Source of the DNA: Paenibacillus mellifer
GTDB taxonomy: Bacteria; Bacillota; Bacilli; Paenibacillales; Paenibacillaceae
DNA: 64,000 nucleotides
Assembly (NCBI RefSeq): GCF_023195895.1
Contig: NZ_JALPRK010000003.1
Span: 124,001 to 188,000, forward strand
Direction of reading: 5' to 3'
The notes beneath the pieces are model-generated. The model made no database searches and was not told where the DNA came from. It saw only the letters and a list, made by a program, of their open reading frames with translations. Numbering within the stretch: the first letter of the stretch is position 1; each line of letters starts with the position of its first letter. The position numbers and the translations under genes are program-made. Shown in pieces: positions 24,763 through 34,012 of the stretch.

Positions 24763-25860
24763 TTAGGCCCACCAGGCCTCCTTAGGGTAGGCCGGGTCCC
24801 CGATATAGACCGGCTCGCCGATCTTCGGCGTGGCGATGGGCACGCCTTGGCGTTCGGCTTCCGCGGTCGCGCGGCGGACCGGATCGTTCCAATCGTGCAG
24901 CGACAAGGTGAAGGCCCCCCAATGAATCGGAAGGAGCAAGCCGCCCTTTACGTCCATGTGAGCCTGAACCGTCTGTTCCGGCAGCATGTGGATGTCGCTC
25001 CAGCGCGGATCATATTGACCGCACTCCATCAAGGCCAGATCAAAGGGGCCGTACTTCTCGCCGATCTGCTTGAAATGCGGGCCATACCCGCTGTCCCCGC
25101 TGAAGAAGACCTTCCGCTCCGGGGACGCGATCACCCAGGAGCACCACAAGGTGCCGTCCCGGTTGGCGAGCCCCCGGCCCGAGAAATGACGGGCCGGCGT
25201 GCAGGCCAACCTCAAGCCGTTCCAGTCGAGCTCCTCCCCCCAGTCATGCTCGCTGATCCGCTCCGGCTCCACGCCCCACCGTTCCAAGTGGCTGCCGACG
25301 CCCAGCGGGACAAAAAACCGCCCTACCTTATCCTTCAATTTCCGAATCGTGCCGTAATCCAAATGATCATAATGGTCGTGGGACAAAATCACGGCATCGA
25401 TCTCCGGCAAGTCCTCCGGCTCCACCGGCAGCTGCCGGTTATACCGTTTGCCGCCGAAGGGAGGGACCGGCGTGGGCGACGGGCCCAGCATCGGATCGAG
25501 CAGGAGGCGCTTGCCTCCGAGGTGCAGCAGCAGCGCCGAATGGCCGAGCCAAGCAACCCAATCACGGTCCCGGTCCTCCAGCGCCTCGCGCCCCAGCCTC
25601 AAGACCGGCAGCGTCCGGTCCGGTCGGACCCGCGGATTGCCGCGCAGGTAATCCCGCAGCAATGAAACCATGTTGCCCGACGAGGGCTGAAACGAGGAGG
25701 TCGGCTCCGTGTAGGCGAACTTCTTGCCTTGCCATTGAGGGGACTGCGCGTACCGCGCCCGCCCGGAAGCCGAAGTCTTCCCGCCAAAGGCCGGATACAG
25801 CCGGATAAACAACGTGATGCCAATGAGGAGAACCAATACGATTCCGAATGCTATAAACAT
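24763..25860 (-). CDS. Membrane-anchored MBL-fold metallo-hydrolase (NAPE-PLD/UlaG-like), paralogue 1
   Basis: 365 residues from ATG 25860 (AAGGCGG 8 nt upstream). An N-terminal transmembrane anchor (about 2-20), then a metallo-beta-lactamase domain with LGHSALLLHLGGKRLLLDPM, the metal motif SHDHYDHLD, CTPARHFSGRGL, FSGDSGYGPHF and PIHWGAFTL. The order matches N-acylphosphatidylethanolamine phospholipase D-like (lactonase UlaG-related) hydrolases; the bacterial substrate is not known. A close paralogue lies at 29218. An isolated minus-strand gene, divergent from the glycosyltransferase pair. Confidence 0.85.
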   Translation of the reverse strand: MFIAFGIVLVLLIGITLFIRLYPAFGGKTSASGRARYAQSPQWQGKKFAYTEPTSSFQPSSGNMVSLLRDYLRGNPRVRPDRTLPVLRLGREALEDRDRDWVAWLGHSALLLHLGGKRLLLDPMLGPSPTPVPPFGGKRYNRQLPVEPEDLPEIDAVILSHDHYDHLDYGTIRKLKDKVGRFFVPLGVGSHLERWGVEPERISEHDWGEELDWNGLRLACTPARHFSGRGLANRDGTLWCSWVIASPERKVFFSGDSGYGPHFKQIGEKYGPFDLALMECGQYDPRWSDIHMLPEQTVQAHMDVKGGLLLPIHWGAFTLSLHDWNDPVRRATAEAERQGVPIATPKIGEPVYIGDPAYPKEAWWA

Positions 25861-26117
25861 GTACAATACCGCCTTTTCCTACATGAAGAGTGGATGATGG
25901 ATCGATTCAAACAGAGTATACTGCATGGCGGGGGGCGTTGCCAAATGAGGGACTGGCTCTCCTATGACCTGGGCAATCGCCCGTTCCGGATAGGTTCCTT
26001 CGTCGCCTAGAGGTACTGCCCCATTTTGCGGGTAAGCCGTTACCGTTGAGGTCGGGGGACATATTGTGGAAGGGAGAAACGTGCGAAGGCAAGACCACGA
26101 GCCAGAGGAGCGATGAT

Positions 26118-26861
26118 ATGGAGGCCGACCGGAGAATCCCCAAAGCGAAACAACAACCTGGAGTTTCCGTAATCACCTGCACGAACCGCCATAGCTATCT
26201 CAAGAACTTGTTTCATAATTTCACCCGACAGCTCTACCCCATGAAAGAGCTGATCATCGTCGTCAACAATGACGGCATCCCGCTCGAACCCTATTTGCGC
26301 ATGGCGAAAAAATGGAAGACCGTTCGCGTGTTCCGCGCCCCTGGTGCCTGGTCCCTTGGCGCTTGCATCAACTTCGCCGCAAAGAAAGCGAAATATGCCT
26401 ACATCGCCAAGTTCGATGACGACGACTACTATGCCCCTTATTACTTGACGGCCAGCTTGCAGGTGATGCACAGAAGCCGGGCTGACGTCATCGGCAAACG
26501 GGCGCATTACATGTATTTGAACGGCTCGAAGACGCTGATCCTGCGTTTTCCCCGCGACGAGAACCGCATAGCCTCACGGCTGCCGGGCGCAACGCTCGTA
26601 TTTCGCAAGGCCGTGATCGAGCGGGTTCCGTTTCCCGAACGGAACGTGGGGGAAGACGATGTGTTCTGCCTCCGCTGCAGGAAGAAGGGCTTCAAAGTGT
26701 ACTCCGGGGAGAAAAGCAACTTCGTGGCGATCCGCCGCAAAAACTCCCTAGGCCACACCTGGATCATCAGCGAGCAAGAGTTGATCGCCCACCACCGAAC
26801 GATTCCGAACGTCCGGAATTTCAAAAAATTCGTACAGCACAAACCAAAGGGTGTTCTGTAA
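26118..26861 (+). CDS. GT2 family glycosyltransferase, first of a tandem pair
   Basis: 247 residues from ATG 26118 (GAGGAG 7 nt upstream). A GT-A fold: SVITCTNRHSYLKNLFHNFTRQ, donor-site acidic run YIAKFDDDDYYAPYYL (DXD-type, about 105-115), and NVGEDDVFCLRCRKKGFKVYSG carrying the ED motif of the catalytic base. Residue order resembles CgeD-like spore glycosyltransferases (about 230-250 residues); a spore-surface role is inference. It is followed by its paralogue with a one-base overlap (TAATG). Confidence 0.85.
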   Translation: MEADRRIPKAKQQPGVSVITCTNRHSYLKNLFHNFTRQLYPMKELIIVVNNDGIPLEPYLRMAKKWKTVRVFRAPGAWSLGACINFAAKKAKYAYIAKFDDDDYYAPYYLTASLQVMHRSRADVIGKRAHYMYLNGSKTLILRFPRDENRIASRLPGATLVFRKAVIERVPFPERNVGEDDVFCLRCRKKGFKVYSGEKSNFVAIRRKNSLGHTWIISEQELIAHHRTIPNVRNFKKFVQHKPKGVL

Positions 26862-27556
26862 TGAAAAACGGGGTATCGATCCTTACCTGTACCAAACGGA
26901 GGGACTGCATGGACGCGTTGTTCCGAAACTATGCCCGGCAGGAGCATCCGCACAAAGAGCTGATCGTGATCTTGAATCACCCCAGCCTGCGGCTCAGCGA
27001 GTACGAGCAGGCAGCCCGGCGGTTCCCGAACGTCAGAATCGTAAGCGTACCGGGTTCCGTCTCCCTAGGAGCTTGCCTGAACTTGGGCGTCAAGCTTGCC
27101 AAGCACCCGCTGATTGCCAAGTTCGATGACGACGATTATTACGCGCCCCGATATTTGACGGACAGCGTCCGCACCCTTCGCCAGACCAAAGCCGACATTG
27201 TCGGAAAAAGAGCCCATTACATGCAACTGAACGGCGAACCGCGCCTTCTGTACCGCTACCCCGCGATGGCCGGTCGATTCGTCCCTTTAGTGCAGGGTGC
27301 AACTTTGCTGGTTCGGCGTCAGGTGTTTAAGCAGGTTCGCTTTCCCGACCGAAGCCGCGGGGAATGCGTCCGATTCTGCGCGTCTTGCCGGGCGAAAGGA
27401 TTCAAAATCTATGCCGGCAGCCCGCGGCATTTCCTCGCCATCCGCCAGCGCAACTCCAAGGAGCACACCTGGATCGTCAGCGATACCGCGTTATTGAAGC
27501 GGAATGTGCAGTTGCTGGAGGTCGGCGATGCGAGGCAGTTTGTGGGCGGAACGTAA
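26861..27556 (+). CDS. GT2 family glycosyltransferase, second of a tandem pair, altered catalytic motif
   Basis: 231 residues, clearly derived from the same ancestor as the preceding gene (SILTCTKRRDCMDALFRNYARQEHP, LIAKFDDDDYYAPRYL, KRAHYMQLNG). Where the first copy has GEDDVFC, this one has GECVRFC: the Asp of the ED motif and the following Asp are both lost, while the donor-site DDDD is kept. It may act with different acceptor chemistry, or only as a partner of the first protein. Its coding start overlaps the first gene by one base. A strong terminator follows. Confidence 0.82.
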   Translation: MKNGVSILTCTKRRDCMDALFRNYARQEHPHKELIVILNHPSLRLSEYEQAARRFPNVRIVSVPGSVSLGACLNLGVKLAKHPLIAKFDDDDYYAPRYLTDSVRTLRQTKADIVGKRAHYMQLNGEPRLLYRYPAMAGRFVPLVQGATLLVRRQVFKQVRFPDRSRGECVRFCASCRAKGFKIYAGSPRHFLAIRQRNSKEHTWIVSDTALLKRNVQLLEVGDARQFVGGT

Positions 27557-27602
27557 AAGAGCCGTCTCCGCAGGTCCTGCCGCGACCTGAGAGACAGCTC
27601 TT
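27557..27602 (+). terminator. Terminator after the GT2 pair
   Basis: AAGAGCcGTCTC and GAGACaGCTCTT arms with an inner CAGGTC / GACCTG stem; TTGTTG follows on the plus strand. Confidence 0.75.
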
Positions 27603-27663
27603 GTTGCGTTGCGGAGAAACCAAGATGAGGGATTCTCCTACTCCAGCGGCTAGGGCCGGAAGG

Positions 27664-29154
27664 TTAGGTGCCGCAAAACGTGCGGTACGGCCGGTCGCAA
27701 GCCGCCGGCAACTCCGCGTAATCCGCCTGCTCCGGCGTATGGGCGAAGGGTTGCGTTAACGCCTCAAGCAGGCGCTGCATCACGCCGTAATCGTCCCGCT
27801 CCACGGCGGCTTCGAGCGCTTCCTCTACCCGGTGGTTGCGCGGGATCACTGCCGGATTGCTGCGGCGCATCCGCTCGCGGACCGCCTCTTGGGACTCGGT
27901 CTGCCCGTCGAGCCGCGCTTGCCACCGCGAAAGCCATTCCGACCACTCGGAAGTGCCGGCCATCGGCGGTTCCTCCCGTCGGCCAAAGGTCAAGGCGAGG
28001 AACGTATTGGTGAAATCGGCGCGGTGCTGGTGCATCAGGTCGAGCAGGTCTTTGACGAGGGCGGCATCCCCCTCCTGTTCGCCGAACAAGCCCAGCTTCG
28101 ACCGCATTCCTTGCAGCCATGCCGCCTCAAACTGCCAAGCAAAGCCATGCAGCGCCTCTTCGGCGAGCCGGACGGCCTGATCCTCCTCCTCGTGCAGCAG
28201 CGGCAGCAGGCTCTCGGCGAACCTGGACAAGTTCCATACCGCGATGGATGGCTGATTGCCGTAGGCATAACGGCCATGGCGGTCGATGGAACTGAAGACG
28301 GTCGCGGGGTCGTACGCGTCCATAAAAGCACATGGCCCGTAATCGATCGTTTCGCCGCTGAGGGCCATGTTGTCGGTGTTCATCACCCCGTGGATGAACC
28401 CGACGAGCTGCCACTTGGCGATCAGCGCAGCCTGGCGCTGGACCGCCTCCCGCAACAGCGCCAAATAGCGCCCGGCCTCGCCGTTGTCGGCGAGCTCGGC
28501 CAGCTCCGGGTAATGGCGCTGAATCACGTAGTCGGCGAGCGTGCGGACGTCCGCCGGCTCGCCGAATTGCGCGGCGTACTGGAACGTGCCGACGCGCACG
28601 TGGCTGGCCGCAACGCGGGTGAGAATCGCCCCGCGTAAGCCCTGTTCCCGGACCACCGTCTCCCCGGTGGTCACCACCGCCAGGCTGCGGGTCGTCGGAA
28701 TGCCCAGCGCGTGCATCGCCTCGCTGATGATGTACTCCCGCAGCATCGGCCCCAGCGCGGCGCGCCCGTCGCCGCCGCGCGAATACGGCGTCCGGCCGGA
28801 GCCCTTGAGCTGGATGTCGAAGCGATCGCCGCCAGGCGCGATCTGCTCGCCGAGCAGCAGGGCCCGGCCGTCCCCCAGCATCGTGAAATGCCCGAACTGG
28901 TGGCCCGCATAAGCCTGGGCCAGCGGCTCCGCCCCCGTCGGCACCTCGTTGCCGGCAAAGACGGCAACGTTCGCTTCGCTTCGGAGCGCCTCAGGGTCCA
29001 AGCCGAGCTCCGCCGCGAGCGGGTCGTTCAGCACGATTAGCTTCGGCGACCCGACCGGCTTGGCCTCCTGCTTCGTGAAGAAGAACTCCGGCAATCGGGC
29101 ATAGGTATTATCGAAATTCCATCCGGTTTGCGGATTATCGTTTGATGGACTCAT
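27664..29154 (-). CDS. selO: Protein adenylyltransferase SelO (YdiU/UPF0061)
   Basis: A 496-residue pseudokinase-fold protein. Conserved SelO blocks: [14 protein letters not shown] near the N-terminus, [73 protein letters not shown], then [28 protein letters not shown], with the metal-binding Asn and Asp. SelO transfers AMP to Ser, Thr or Tyr of protein targets and, in other bacteria, contributes to oxidative-stress response. A Cys near the C-terminus (TFCGT) may correspond to the redox Cys. RBS GGAGAAG; downstream of an MBL-fold hydrolase gene on the same strand. Confidence 0.92.
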   Translation of the reverse strand: MSPSNDNPQTGWNFDNTYARLPEFFFTKQEAKPVGSPKLIVLNDPLAAELGLDPEALRSEANVAVFAGNEVPTGAEPLAQAYAGHQFGHFTMLGDGRALLLGEQIAPGGDRFDIQLKGSGRTPYSRGGDGRAALGPMLREYIISEAMHALGIPTTRSLAVVTTGETVVREQGLRGAILTRVAASHVRVGTFQYAAQFGEPADVRTLADYVIQRHYPELAELADNGEAGRYLALLREAVQRQAALIAKWQLVGFIHGVMNTDNMALSGETIDYGPCAFMDAYDPATVFSSIDRHGRYAYGNQPSIAVWNLSRFAESLLPLLHEEEDQAVRLAEEALHGFAWQFEAAWLQGMRSKLGLFGEQEGDAALVKDLLDLMHQHRADFTNTFLALTFGRREEPPMAGTSEWSEWLSRWQARLDGQTESQEAVRERMRRSNPAVIPRNHRVEEALEAAVERDDYGVMQRLLEALTQPFAHTPEQADYAELPAACDRPYRTFCGT

Positions 29155-29217
29155 CAGCTTCTCCTTCGTTTATCGTTTATCGGTTATCGTCCCAGCCGGA
29201 TCTTCCGCAGGACGTGA

Positions 29218-30381
29218 TTACTTCATCGTGCTGGACGGGCGCGCGCCGCGAAACCCCGGTGCGTTCCGCGTCGAGCCTGCTAGCTTCCACCAGGCTTCCG
29301 TCGGATAATCGGACGACCCGATCTGAACGGGTTCCCCGATCTTTGGCGTCGCCAGCGGAATGCCCCGCTGCTTGGCCTCCTCGGTCAGCCGGCGAACCGG
29401 ATCGTACCAGCTGTGCATCGCCAGCGAAAACGCGCCCCAATGGATCGGCAGCAGCACGTTCCCCCTGACGTCGAGGTGAGCCCGCGCCGTTTGCTCCGGC
29501 AGCATGTGGATATCCCACCACCGGTCGTCATACTGCCCGCACTCCATCAAAGTGAGGTCGAACGGCCCGTATTTTTCGCCGATTTCCTTGAAATGGGGGC
29601 CATATCCGCTATCCCCGCTAAAATAGACCCTCGTCTTCGGCGTGGTCAACACCCAGGAGCACCATAAACCGCCGCCGCCCTGTTTGAACAGCGCCCGTCC
29701 CGAAAAATGCCGGGCCGGTGTGCAGGCCAACCGGACGCCCTGGAGCTCCAGCTCCTCCCACCAATCGGTTTCCTCGATCTGCCCGGGGGCCACGCCCCAT
29801 CGTTCCAGATGGCAGCGGATGCCCAACGGCCCGATGAAGCGTCCCACCCGGTCCTTCAAGTGCCGGATCGTGCCGTAATCCAGATGATCGTAATGATCGT
29901 GGGACAGCACGAGGGCATCGATCGGAGGAAACTCGTTCAGGTTCCCGAAGGGCAACCCACTGAATCTTTTGGAACCCCCAATCGGTGACGAAGAGATACT
30001 AAACATCGGGTCCAGCAACAGCCGCACTCCCCCCATTTGCAGGAAAAGAGAGGAATGACCGAACCAGACGGCCGTATCGTCCCGGAGCTCTTCAATCATC
30101 TGCCGAGTCAAATTGACCTGTGGCAACGGCCGATCCGGCTTCAACTGGGGTTTCCGCTGCACATACTCCCGGAATGCCGTAATCCAGCTGCCCGGCGAAG
30201 GTTTGAACATTTTCGTCTCCACGGGATATTGAAATTTCGTCCCCTTATAATTGGGCGACTGCCGGTAACGTTTCATGTCCTCGGGCGAGGGCTTCCCGCC
30301 AAACGGAGGGTACAGCTTTGGGAACAAATCCAATCCAACGGCAAGGAGCACGACGAGACAAATCAGGACAAATAACCACAT
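29218..30381 (-). CDS. Membrane-anchored MBL-fold metallo-hydrolase, paralogue 2
   Basis: 387 residues from ATG 30381; GAGGAGGGG is 12 nt upstream, and a TTG at 30384 is an alternative start. It has an N-terminal anchor (MWLFVLICLVVLLAVGLDLF), the same domain order as the gene at 24763 and identical core motifs: SHDHYDHLDYGTIR, CTPARHFSGRAL, YFSGDSGYGPHFKEIGEKYGPFD and PIHWGAFSLAMHSWYDPVRR. It adds about 20 residues at the C-terminus. It sits 63 bp upstream of selO and may be transcribed with it. Substrate unknown. Confidence 0.85.
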   Translation of the reverse strand: MWLFVLICLVVLLAVGLDLFPKLYPPFGGKPSPEDMKRYRQSPNYKGTKFQYPVETKMFKPSPGSWITAFREYVQRKPQLKPDRPLPQVNLTRQMIEELRDDTAVWFGHSSLFLQMGGVRLLLDPMFSISSSPIGGSKRFSGLPFGNLNEFPPIDALVLSHDHYDHLDYGTIRHLKDRVGRFIGPLGIRCHLERWGVAPGQIEETDWWEELELQGVRLACTPARHFSGRALFKQGGGGLWCSWVLTTPKTRVYFSGDSGYGPHFKEIGEKYGPFDLTLMECGQYDDRWWDIHMLPEQTARAHLDVRGNVLLPIHWGAFSLAMHSWYDPVRRLTEEAKQRGIPLATPKIGEPVQIGSSDYPTEAWWKLAGSTRNAPGFRGARPSSTMK

Positions 30382-30489
30382 CAATGAATGGAACCCCTCC
30401 TCTGAACGAATGCCTTTCACCCAGGAAGGTTGTGCCAAAGGCGGACGATTTATGCAAAGGGGAGAGCAACTGCGAGCTATTACTGCGGG

Positions 30490-31374
30490 CTACCGCGGAC
30501 TTCGGCTACTGTATGCCCGCTCTTGACGGAAAACCTCGATCCGCTCCCGGTTGTTCGCGTCGATTCGCAGCGAGAGGCCCCGGCAGTTGAGGACGATGCC
30601 ATCCATGTTTCCGGACACCGCCAGCAGGTCGTCGTACGCCGCGATGTTGCTGCTCCAGGTCGTTTTGTCATAAACTTTCTCGAACTCCGGCCAATCCGTA
30701 AACGCCGGGAGCCAAGCCGAACCGTCCTCCGCGCTTAGCACGCCGAATTGAATGACGGTCCCTTGCTTCAACGTCTTCATTCCTTGCTCATCCGCGGGCG
30801 AAGGATCGGACTCCTTCAATTGCATGGGCAGCAAATACTTCGCCTGCAGAATTTCATCAAGCATCTCCGCCTCCAACGCGTTCAGCTCCCGCCCGCGGGC
30901 CTCCTGATCGCCTGTCGGCGCATGCAGCGTCTGGAAGAAGCGGATCATCGCCCGCTGCAGCCCCGGATTCGTCACGGGGATGCTAATCTCCGGCGTCCCG
31001 GTCCAATCCGGCGGCGGCACGATCTCGTCCCGGTTCAATTCGATATGATACTGCCCGTTGTCCACAAGGACTTTCGGCAATCCCAGAATATGAAGCTGCC
31101 CGAACGTCCTCAGCACGTCCTCTCCGCCGATCGGTTTCATCTCCAGCATCAAGAACTGCAGACGGAAATAATCCTCCGCGTTCGCGGCATACGCTTCCTG
31201 CGAGAACATCCACACCCGGTCTTCCCCATCCACGTAAGGATACCCGGTCGCCTGGTCGCACGCGAGATACAGCGTATCGGCATGCTTCATCTTGTCGAGC
31301 AGTACGCCGGTAAACGCCTTGATCCGCTCGTACGATAAGAGGATTAATAGAAGATGAGCTGTAGACAAATTCAA
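30490..31374 (-). CDS. SseB-family protein
   Basis: About 294 residues. The C-terminal half has the SseB N-domain pattern (KYLLPMQLKE, GTVIQFGVLSAEDGSAWLPAFTDWPEFEKVYD) and the first half has KHADTLYLACDQATGYPYVDGEDRVWMFSQEAYAANAEDYF, like the second SseB-type domain. Function in Firmicutes is unknown. The start is unsure: a TTG at 31374 without a clear ribosome-binding site opens the frame, and dropping one G of GCGGATC near 31322 would join it to an upstream frame reading SINPLIVRAIKAFTG, which looks more natural. So the 5' end may be frameshifted. Confidence 0.7.
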   Translation of the reverse strand: MNLSTAHLLLILLSYERIKAFTGVLLDKMKHADTLYLACDQATGYPYVDGEDRVWMFSQEAYAANAEDYFRLQFLMLEMKPIGGEDVLRTFGQLHILGLPKVLVDNGQYHIELNRDEIVPPPDWTGTPEISIPVTNPGLQRAMIRFFQTLHAPTGDQEARGRELNALEAEMLDEILQAKYLLPMQLKESDPSPADEQGMKTLKQGTVIQFGVLSAEDGSAWLPAFTDWPEFEKVYDKTTWSSNIAAYDDLLAVSGNMDGIVLNCRGLSLRIDANNRERIEVFRQERAYSSRSPR

Positions 31375-31544
31375 GACAGGAATCCAACTAGTTCTCTCAA
31401 AACTTCACTTTTCGCTCGAAATAGATGTCCTTTTTCCACTTAGCGTACTTTACGGAGCCATCTACACCAAACCGGGAACAGAATCAAAGAAGCTGAATAG
31501 GACCCGAAGTCGGGGTAAGGGTGGCTTGACCAGTTCTATTGCCT

Positions 31545-32240
31545 TCACTTCCCCTTTCGCTGCGCCAAAATCTGCGGGATGTGCAGCTCGCGCAAGACGG
31601 GGACGATCTCCTGGACGCTCGTTTTGCCGAACTTCTTCAAAATGCTGTTAATCTGCGATTTAAGCGTCGACGTCTCGACGTGGCGCAGCTTGCAGATTTC
31701 CTGCCGAGTGTAGTCCTTCATAAGCAACTCTAGCACTTCCAGTTCCGTCGAGGTCAGTTGGGTCAGGATGTAGAAATTGTGCAGCAGGCTGTCTTCGGAT
31801 TTCTTGATCCGTTGAAATTCGCGCGTGATTTTACCGGCGATGTTGGCGTGCAAGGAGGGACGATCCGCATACGCGTCCTTGATCGCTTGCAGGATGGCTT
31901 CGGGCGGCATGTTTTTGAGCAGGTAATTGGTCGCTCCGAGTTCGAATGCGCGAAACACGGCCTCGTCCGTATCCATGACCGTCAGCATGACCACCTTTAC
32001 GCCCGGCATGTAGTTCAGGATTTCCTCGGTCGCCCGGAGCCCTGCCTGCTTGTCCTCCAGCTCGATATCCATTAAAATCACGTCCGGTTTATTTAACGCG
32101 GCCAGCATCGTGCCTTCGTATCCGCTCGACGCGCTGCCGACGCATTCGATGTCCTTATCCCTGGACAAGATCATCTGATACCGTTTGGCGATCAAAGGAT
32201 CGTCCTCCACAATCAACACCTTAATGGCAGGCGTATTCAT
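31545..32240 (-). CDS. NarL/LuxR-type response regulator
   Basis: 231 residues from ATG 32240 (AAAGGAG 12 nt upstream). The receiver domain has VEDD near 11-14 and phospho-acceptor Asp58 (VILMDIELED); the switch residues are in MLTVMD and LLKNM. A helical linker is followed by a C-terminal HTH (TQLTSTELEVLELLMKDYTRQEICKLRHVETSTLKSQINSILKKFGKTSV) of LuxR type, though longer than usual. It forms an operon with the histidine kinase upstream (17 bp gap) and is divergent from a sugar ABC transporter; matched operators lie in between. Confidence 0.88.
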   Translation of the reverse strand: MNTPAIKVLIVEDDPLIAKRYQMILSRDKDIECVGSASSGYEGTMLAALNKPDVILMDIELEDKQAGLRATEEILNYMPGVKVVMLTVMDTDEAVFRAFELGATNYLLKNMPPEAILQAIKDAYADRPSLHANIAGKITREFQRIKKSEDSLLHNFYILTQLTSTELEVLELLMKDYTRQEICKLRHVETSTLKSQINSILKKFGKTSVQEIVPVLRELHIPQILAQRKGK

Positions 32241-32257
32241 GATATCATCCAACTCCT

Positions 32258-33784
32258 TTAACCTTTCTCAATCGATAGCAGGGGCATCACGATTCGAAAC
32301 GTACTGCCTTCGTCAAGCCGGCTCTCCGCATGGATTTTCCCTCCGTGGGCGGTAATGATCGAATGGCTGATGGACAACCCCATCCCCCAATTGGTGGCCG
32401 TCGGCTTGGAGGAATAAAACGGCTGGAAAATCTGCCGCATCTGCTCTTCCGCCATCCCCGCCCCGTTGTCCGAAATCGCCAGCTCAACCCACTTGTTCCG
32501 TACGATCAGTTCGATCGTAAGACGTCTCGACTTGTCGGGCACGAACTCCAGCGCATCCGCAGCATTAGCCAAGATGTTTCCGATAGCCTGGGAGAAATAA
32601 TACGGATCGGCCATAATTACCGGTTGTTTCACAGGCGGGGTATACCCCACCTGAATCTGCTTCGGTTCGGAATGCATGTCCTGCAGCAGCTTGTCCATCA
32701 GCTCGCTTAAGGCGACCGGCTGCAGGTCGATTTTCGATTTGAGCGTTTTCTGGTGCACGGAATCCAGCCGTTCATACACCTTCCGGCAGCGCTGCTCGAT
32801 CACGCGGACTTCCGCGACCGCCTCCGGCGACCGCTCCAGCATGTTCTCCAGAAATTCCGTTTGCGCCATGATTGCCAGCAGCTCGTTTTTCATGTAATGG
32901 CTAAACACGCGGGAGGTCATCAGAGCCGAATCGATGTTGGTTGAAATGACCGACTCCTGGTTTTTGATGCTGTTCTGGATGCGCGTATATTTATAGATCC
33001 CGTACAGGATGATCAGCAGGCACAGTCCCGCGATATAGGGAAGCAGCGTGTAAATGGAAGGATTCCCGACCAGATTGATCGGCTTGTAATAGACGAAACG
33101 GGCTGCCTTGGACACTTTGACGAGCACGTCCGGGGCCCAGTAGTTGATGTAATAATACGTTACCTGGACCGAGACATAAGAAATCAGGATCATGGCAATA
33201 TTGCTGCGGATTTGCCGCACTTTCGGCGCATCGTATAACGCGTAAACCAGCAGCACGATACCAGCCGCCAGGTATAATGTATTCAAGATGAAAGTAAGCG
33301 TATGCAAAGTCTCGTACATCGACACGATCGCTTGAGAGCTCATGATTCCGGGATACAGCTTATAGTACAAGTTCGCGTAAAAAGAAGGGTCGTACACGAT
33401 CACTTGGATCAAGCACGGTACCGCCAGAACCGCCAACAGCCATACCCCCCGCTGCAATTGCACGTGGAAAGCGAAATATATGGCCGAGCACAAGCTCGCG
33501 TACAGGAACACAACCGTAGAGAGATTCAGCAAACGGATCAGACTGGGCCGGGAAATCGGCAAAAACATGAATTGGTTCTGCAAATCACGGCTGATGCCGA
33601 AGTAGTCTTCCAGACTGTAGTAATAGTACGCGTCCTTTGACATGTATATAATGAGGCAGGAGACAACAACCAAATAAGAGAAGCCCATGAGCAGCATAAA
33701 CAACGTGGCTTTGGTATAACGCTGCTGCATTAGGCAGAATACGGAAATGGCGATGAAGAGTATGAATACCAGGAAAATAAACAC
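32258..33784 (-). CDS. Sensor histidine kinase with multi-helix membrane domain
   Basis: 508 residues. The N-terminal part has about seven or eight transmembrane helices without a large external domain. The kinase core begins after about residue 275: phospho-His in VFSHYMKNELLAIMAQ, N box AIGNILANAADALEF, G1 ISDNGAGMAEEQMRQIFQPFYSSK, G2 NWGMGLSISHSII. Start is GTG at 33784 with GAGGAGGGG 5 nt upstream. It makes a pair with the following LuxR-type regulator. The signal may relate to the sugar taken up by the divergent ABC transporter; that is inference from position. Confidence 0.88.
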   Translation of the reverse strand: MFIFLVFILFIAISVFCLMQQRYTKATLFMLLMGFSYLVVVSCLIIYMSKDAYYYYSLEDYFGISRDLQNQFMFLPISRPSLIRLLNLSTVVFLYASLCSAIYFAFHVQLQRGVWLLAVLAVPCLIQVIVYDPSFYANLYYKLYPGIMSSQAIVSMYETLHTLTFILNTLYLAAGIVLLVYALYDAPKVRQIRSNIAMILISYVSVQVTYYYINYWAPDVLVKVSKAARFVYYKPINLVGNPSIYTLLPYIAGLCLLIILYGIYKYTRIQNSIKNQESVISTNIDSALMTSRVFSHYMKNELLAIMAQTEFLENMLERSPEAVAEVRVIEQRCRKVYERLDSVHQKTLKSKIDLQPVALSELMDKLLQDMHSEPKQIQVGYTPPVKQPVIMADPYYFSQAIGNILANAADALEFVPDKSRRLTIELIVRNKWVELAISDNGAGMAEEQMRQIFQPFYSSKPTATNWGMGLSISHSIITAHGGKIHAESRLDEGSTFRIVMPLLSIEKG

Positions 33785-33814
33785 GTATGCCCCTCCTCTT
33801 CTTCGAAGTACTTC

Positions 33815-33855
33815 ATTGTAGTCCAGGCCTCTCCGCCTGTAAAGGTTGAACTTTT
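33815..33855 (-). promoter_or_regulatory. Operator and -10 box of the kinase/regulator operon
   Basis: Minus strand AAAAGTTCAACCTT (33855-33842), 21 nt, TACAAT (33820-33815). The same 14-mer is found in opposite orientation at 33939-33952 with the same distance to the -10 of the transporter operon. No consensus -35. Confidence 0.65.
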
Positions 33856-33938
33856 GTACAACCGGGAAGCCCCTCCTGCGCCGGAATTCGCCAAAGAACC
33901 CAGCTCTGGCGCGGCCTCGCCGGATTACCGCCGACGAT

Positions 33939-33979
33939 AAAAGTTCAACCTTACGGGGATCGTTCCACGAGCTTACACT
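33939..33979 (+). promoter_or_regulatory. Operator and -10 box of the sugar ABC transporter operon
   Basis: Plus strand AAAAGTTCAACCTT (33939-33952), 21 nt, TACACT (33974-33979). It is the mirror of the site at 33842-33855. The identical spacing suggests that one activator, probably the response regulator at 31545, controls both. Confidence 0.65.
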
Positions 33980-34012
33980 ATTAACATAACACAGATACAG
34001 GAGGGGTTAAGG

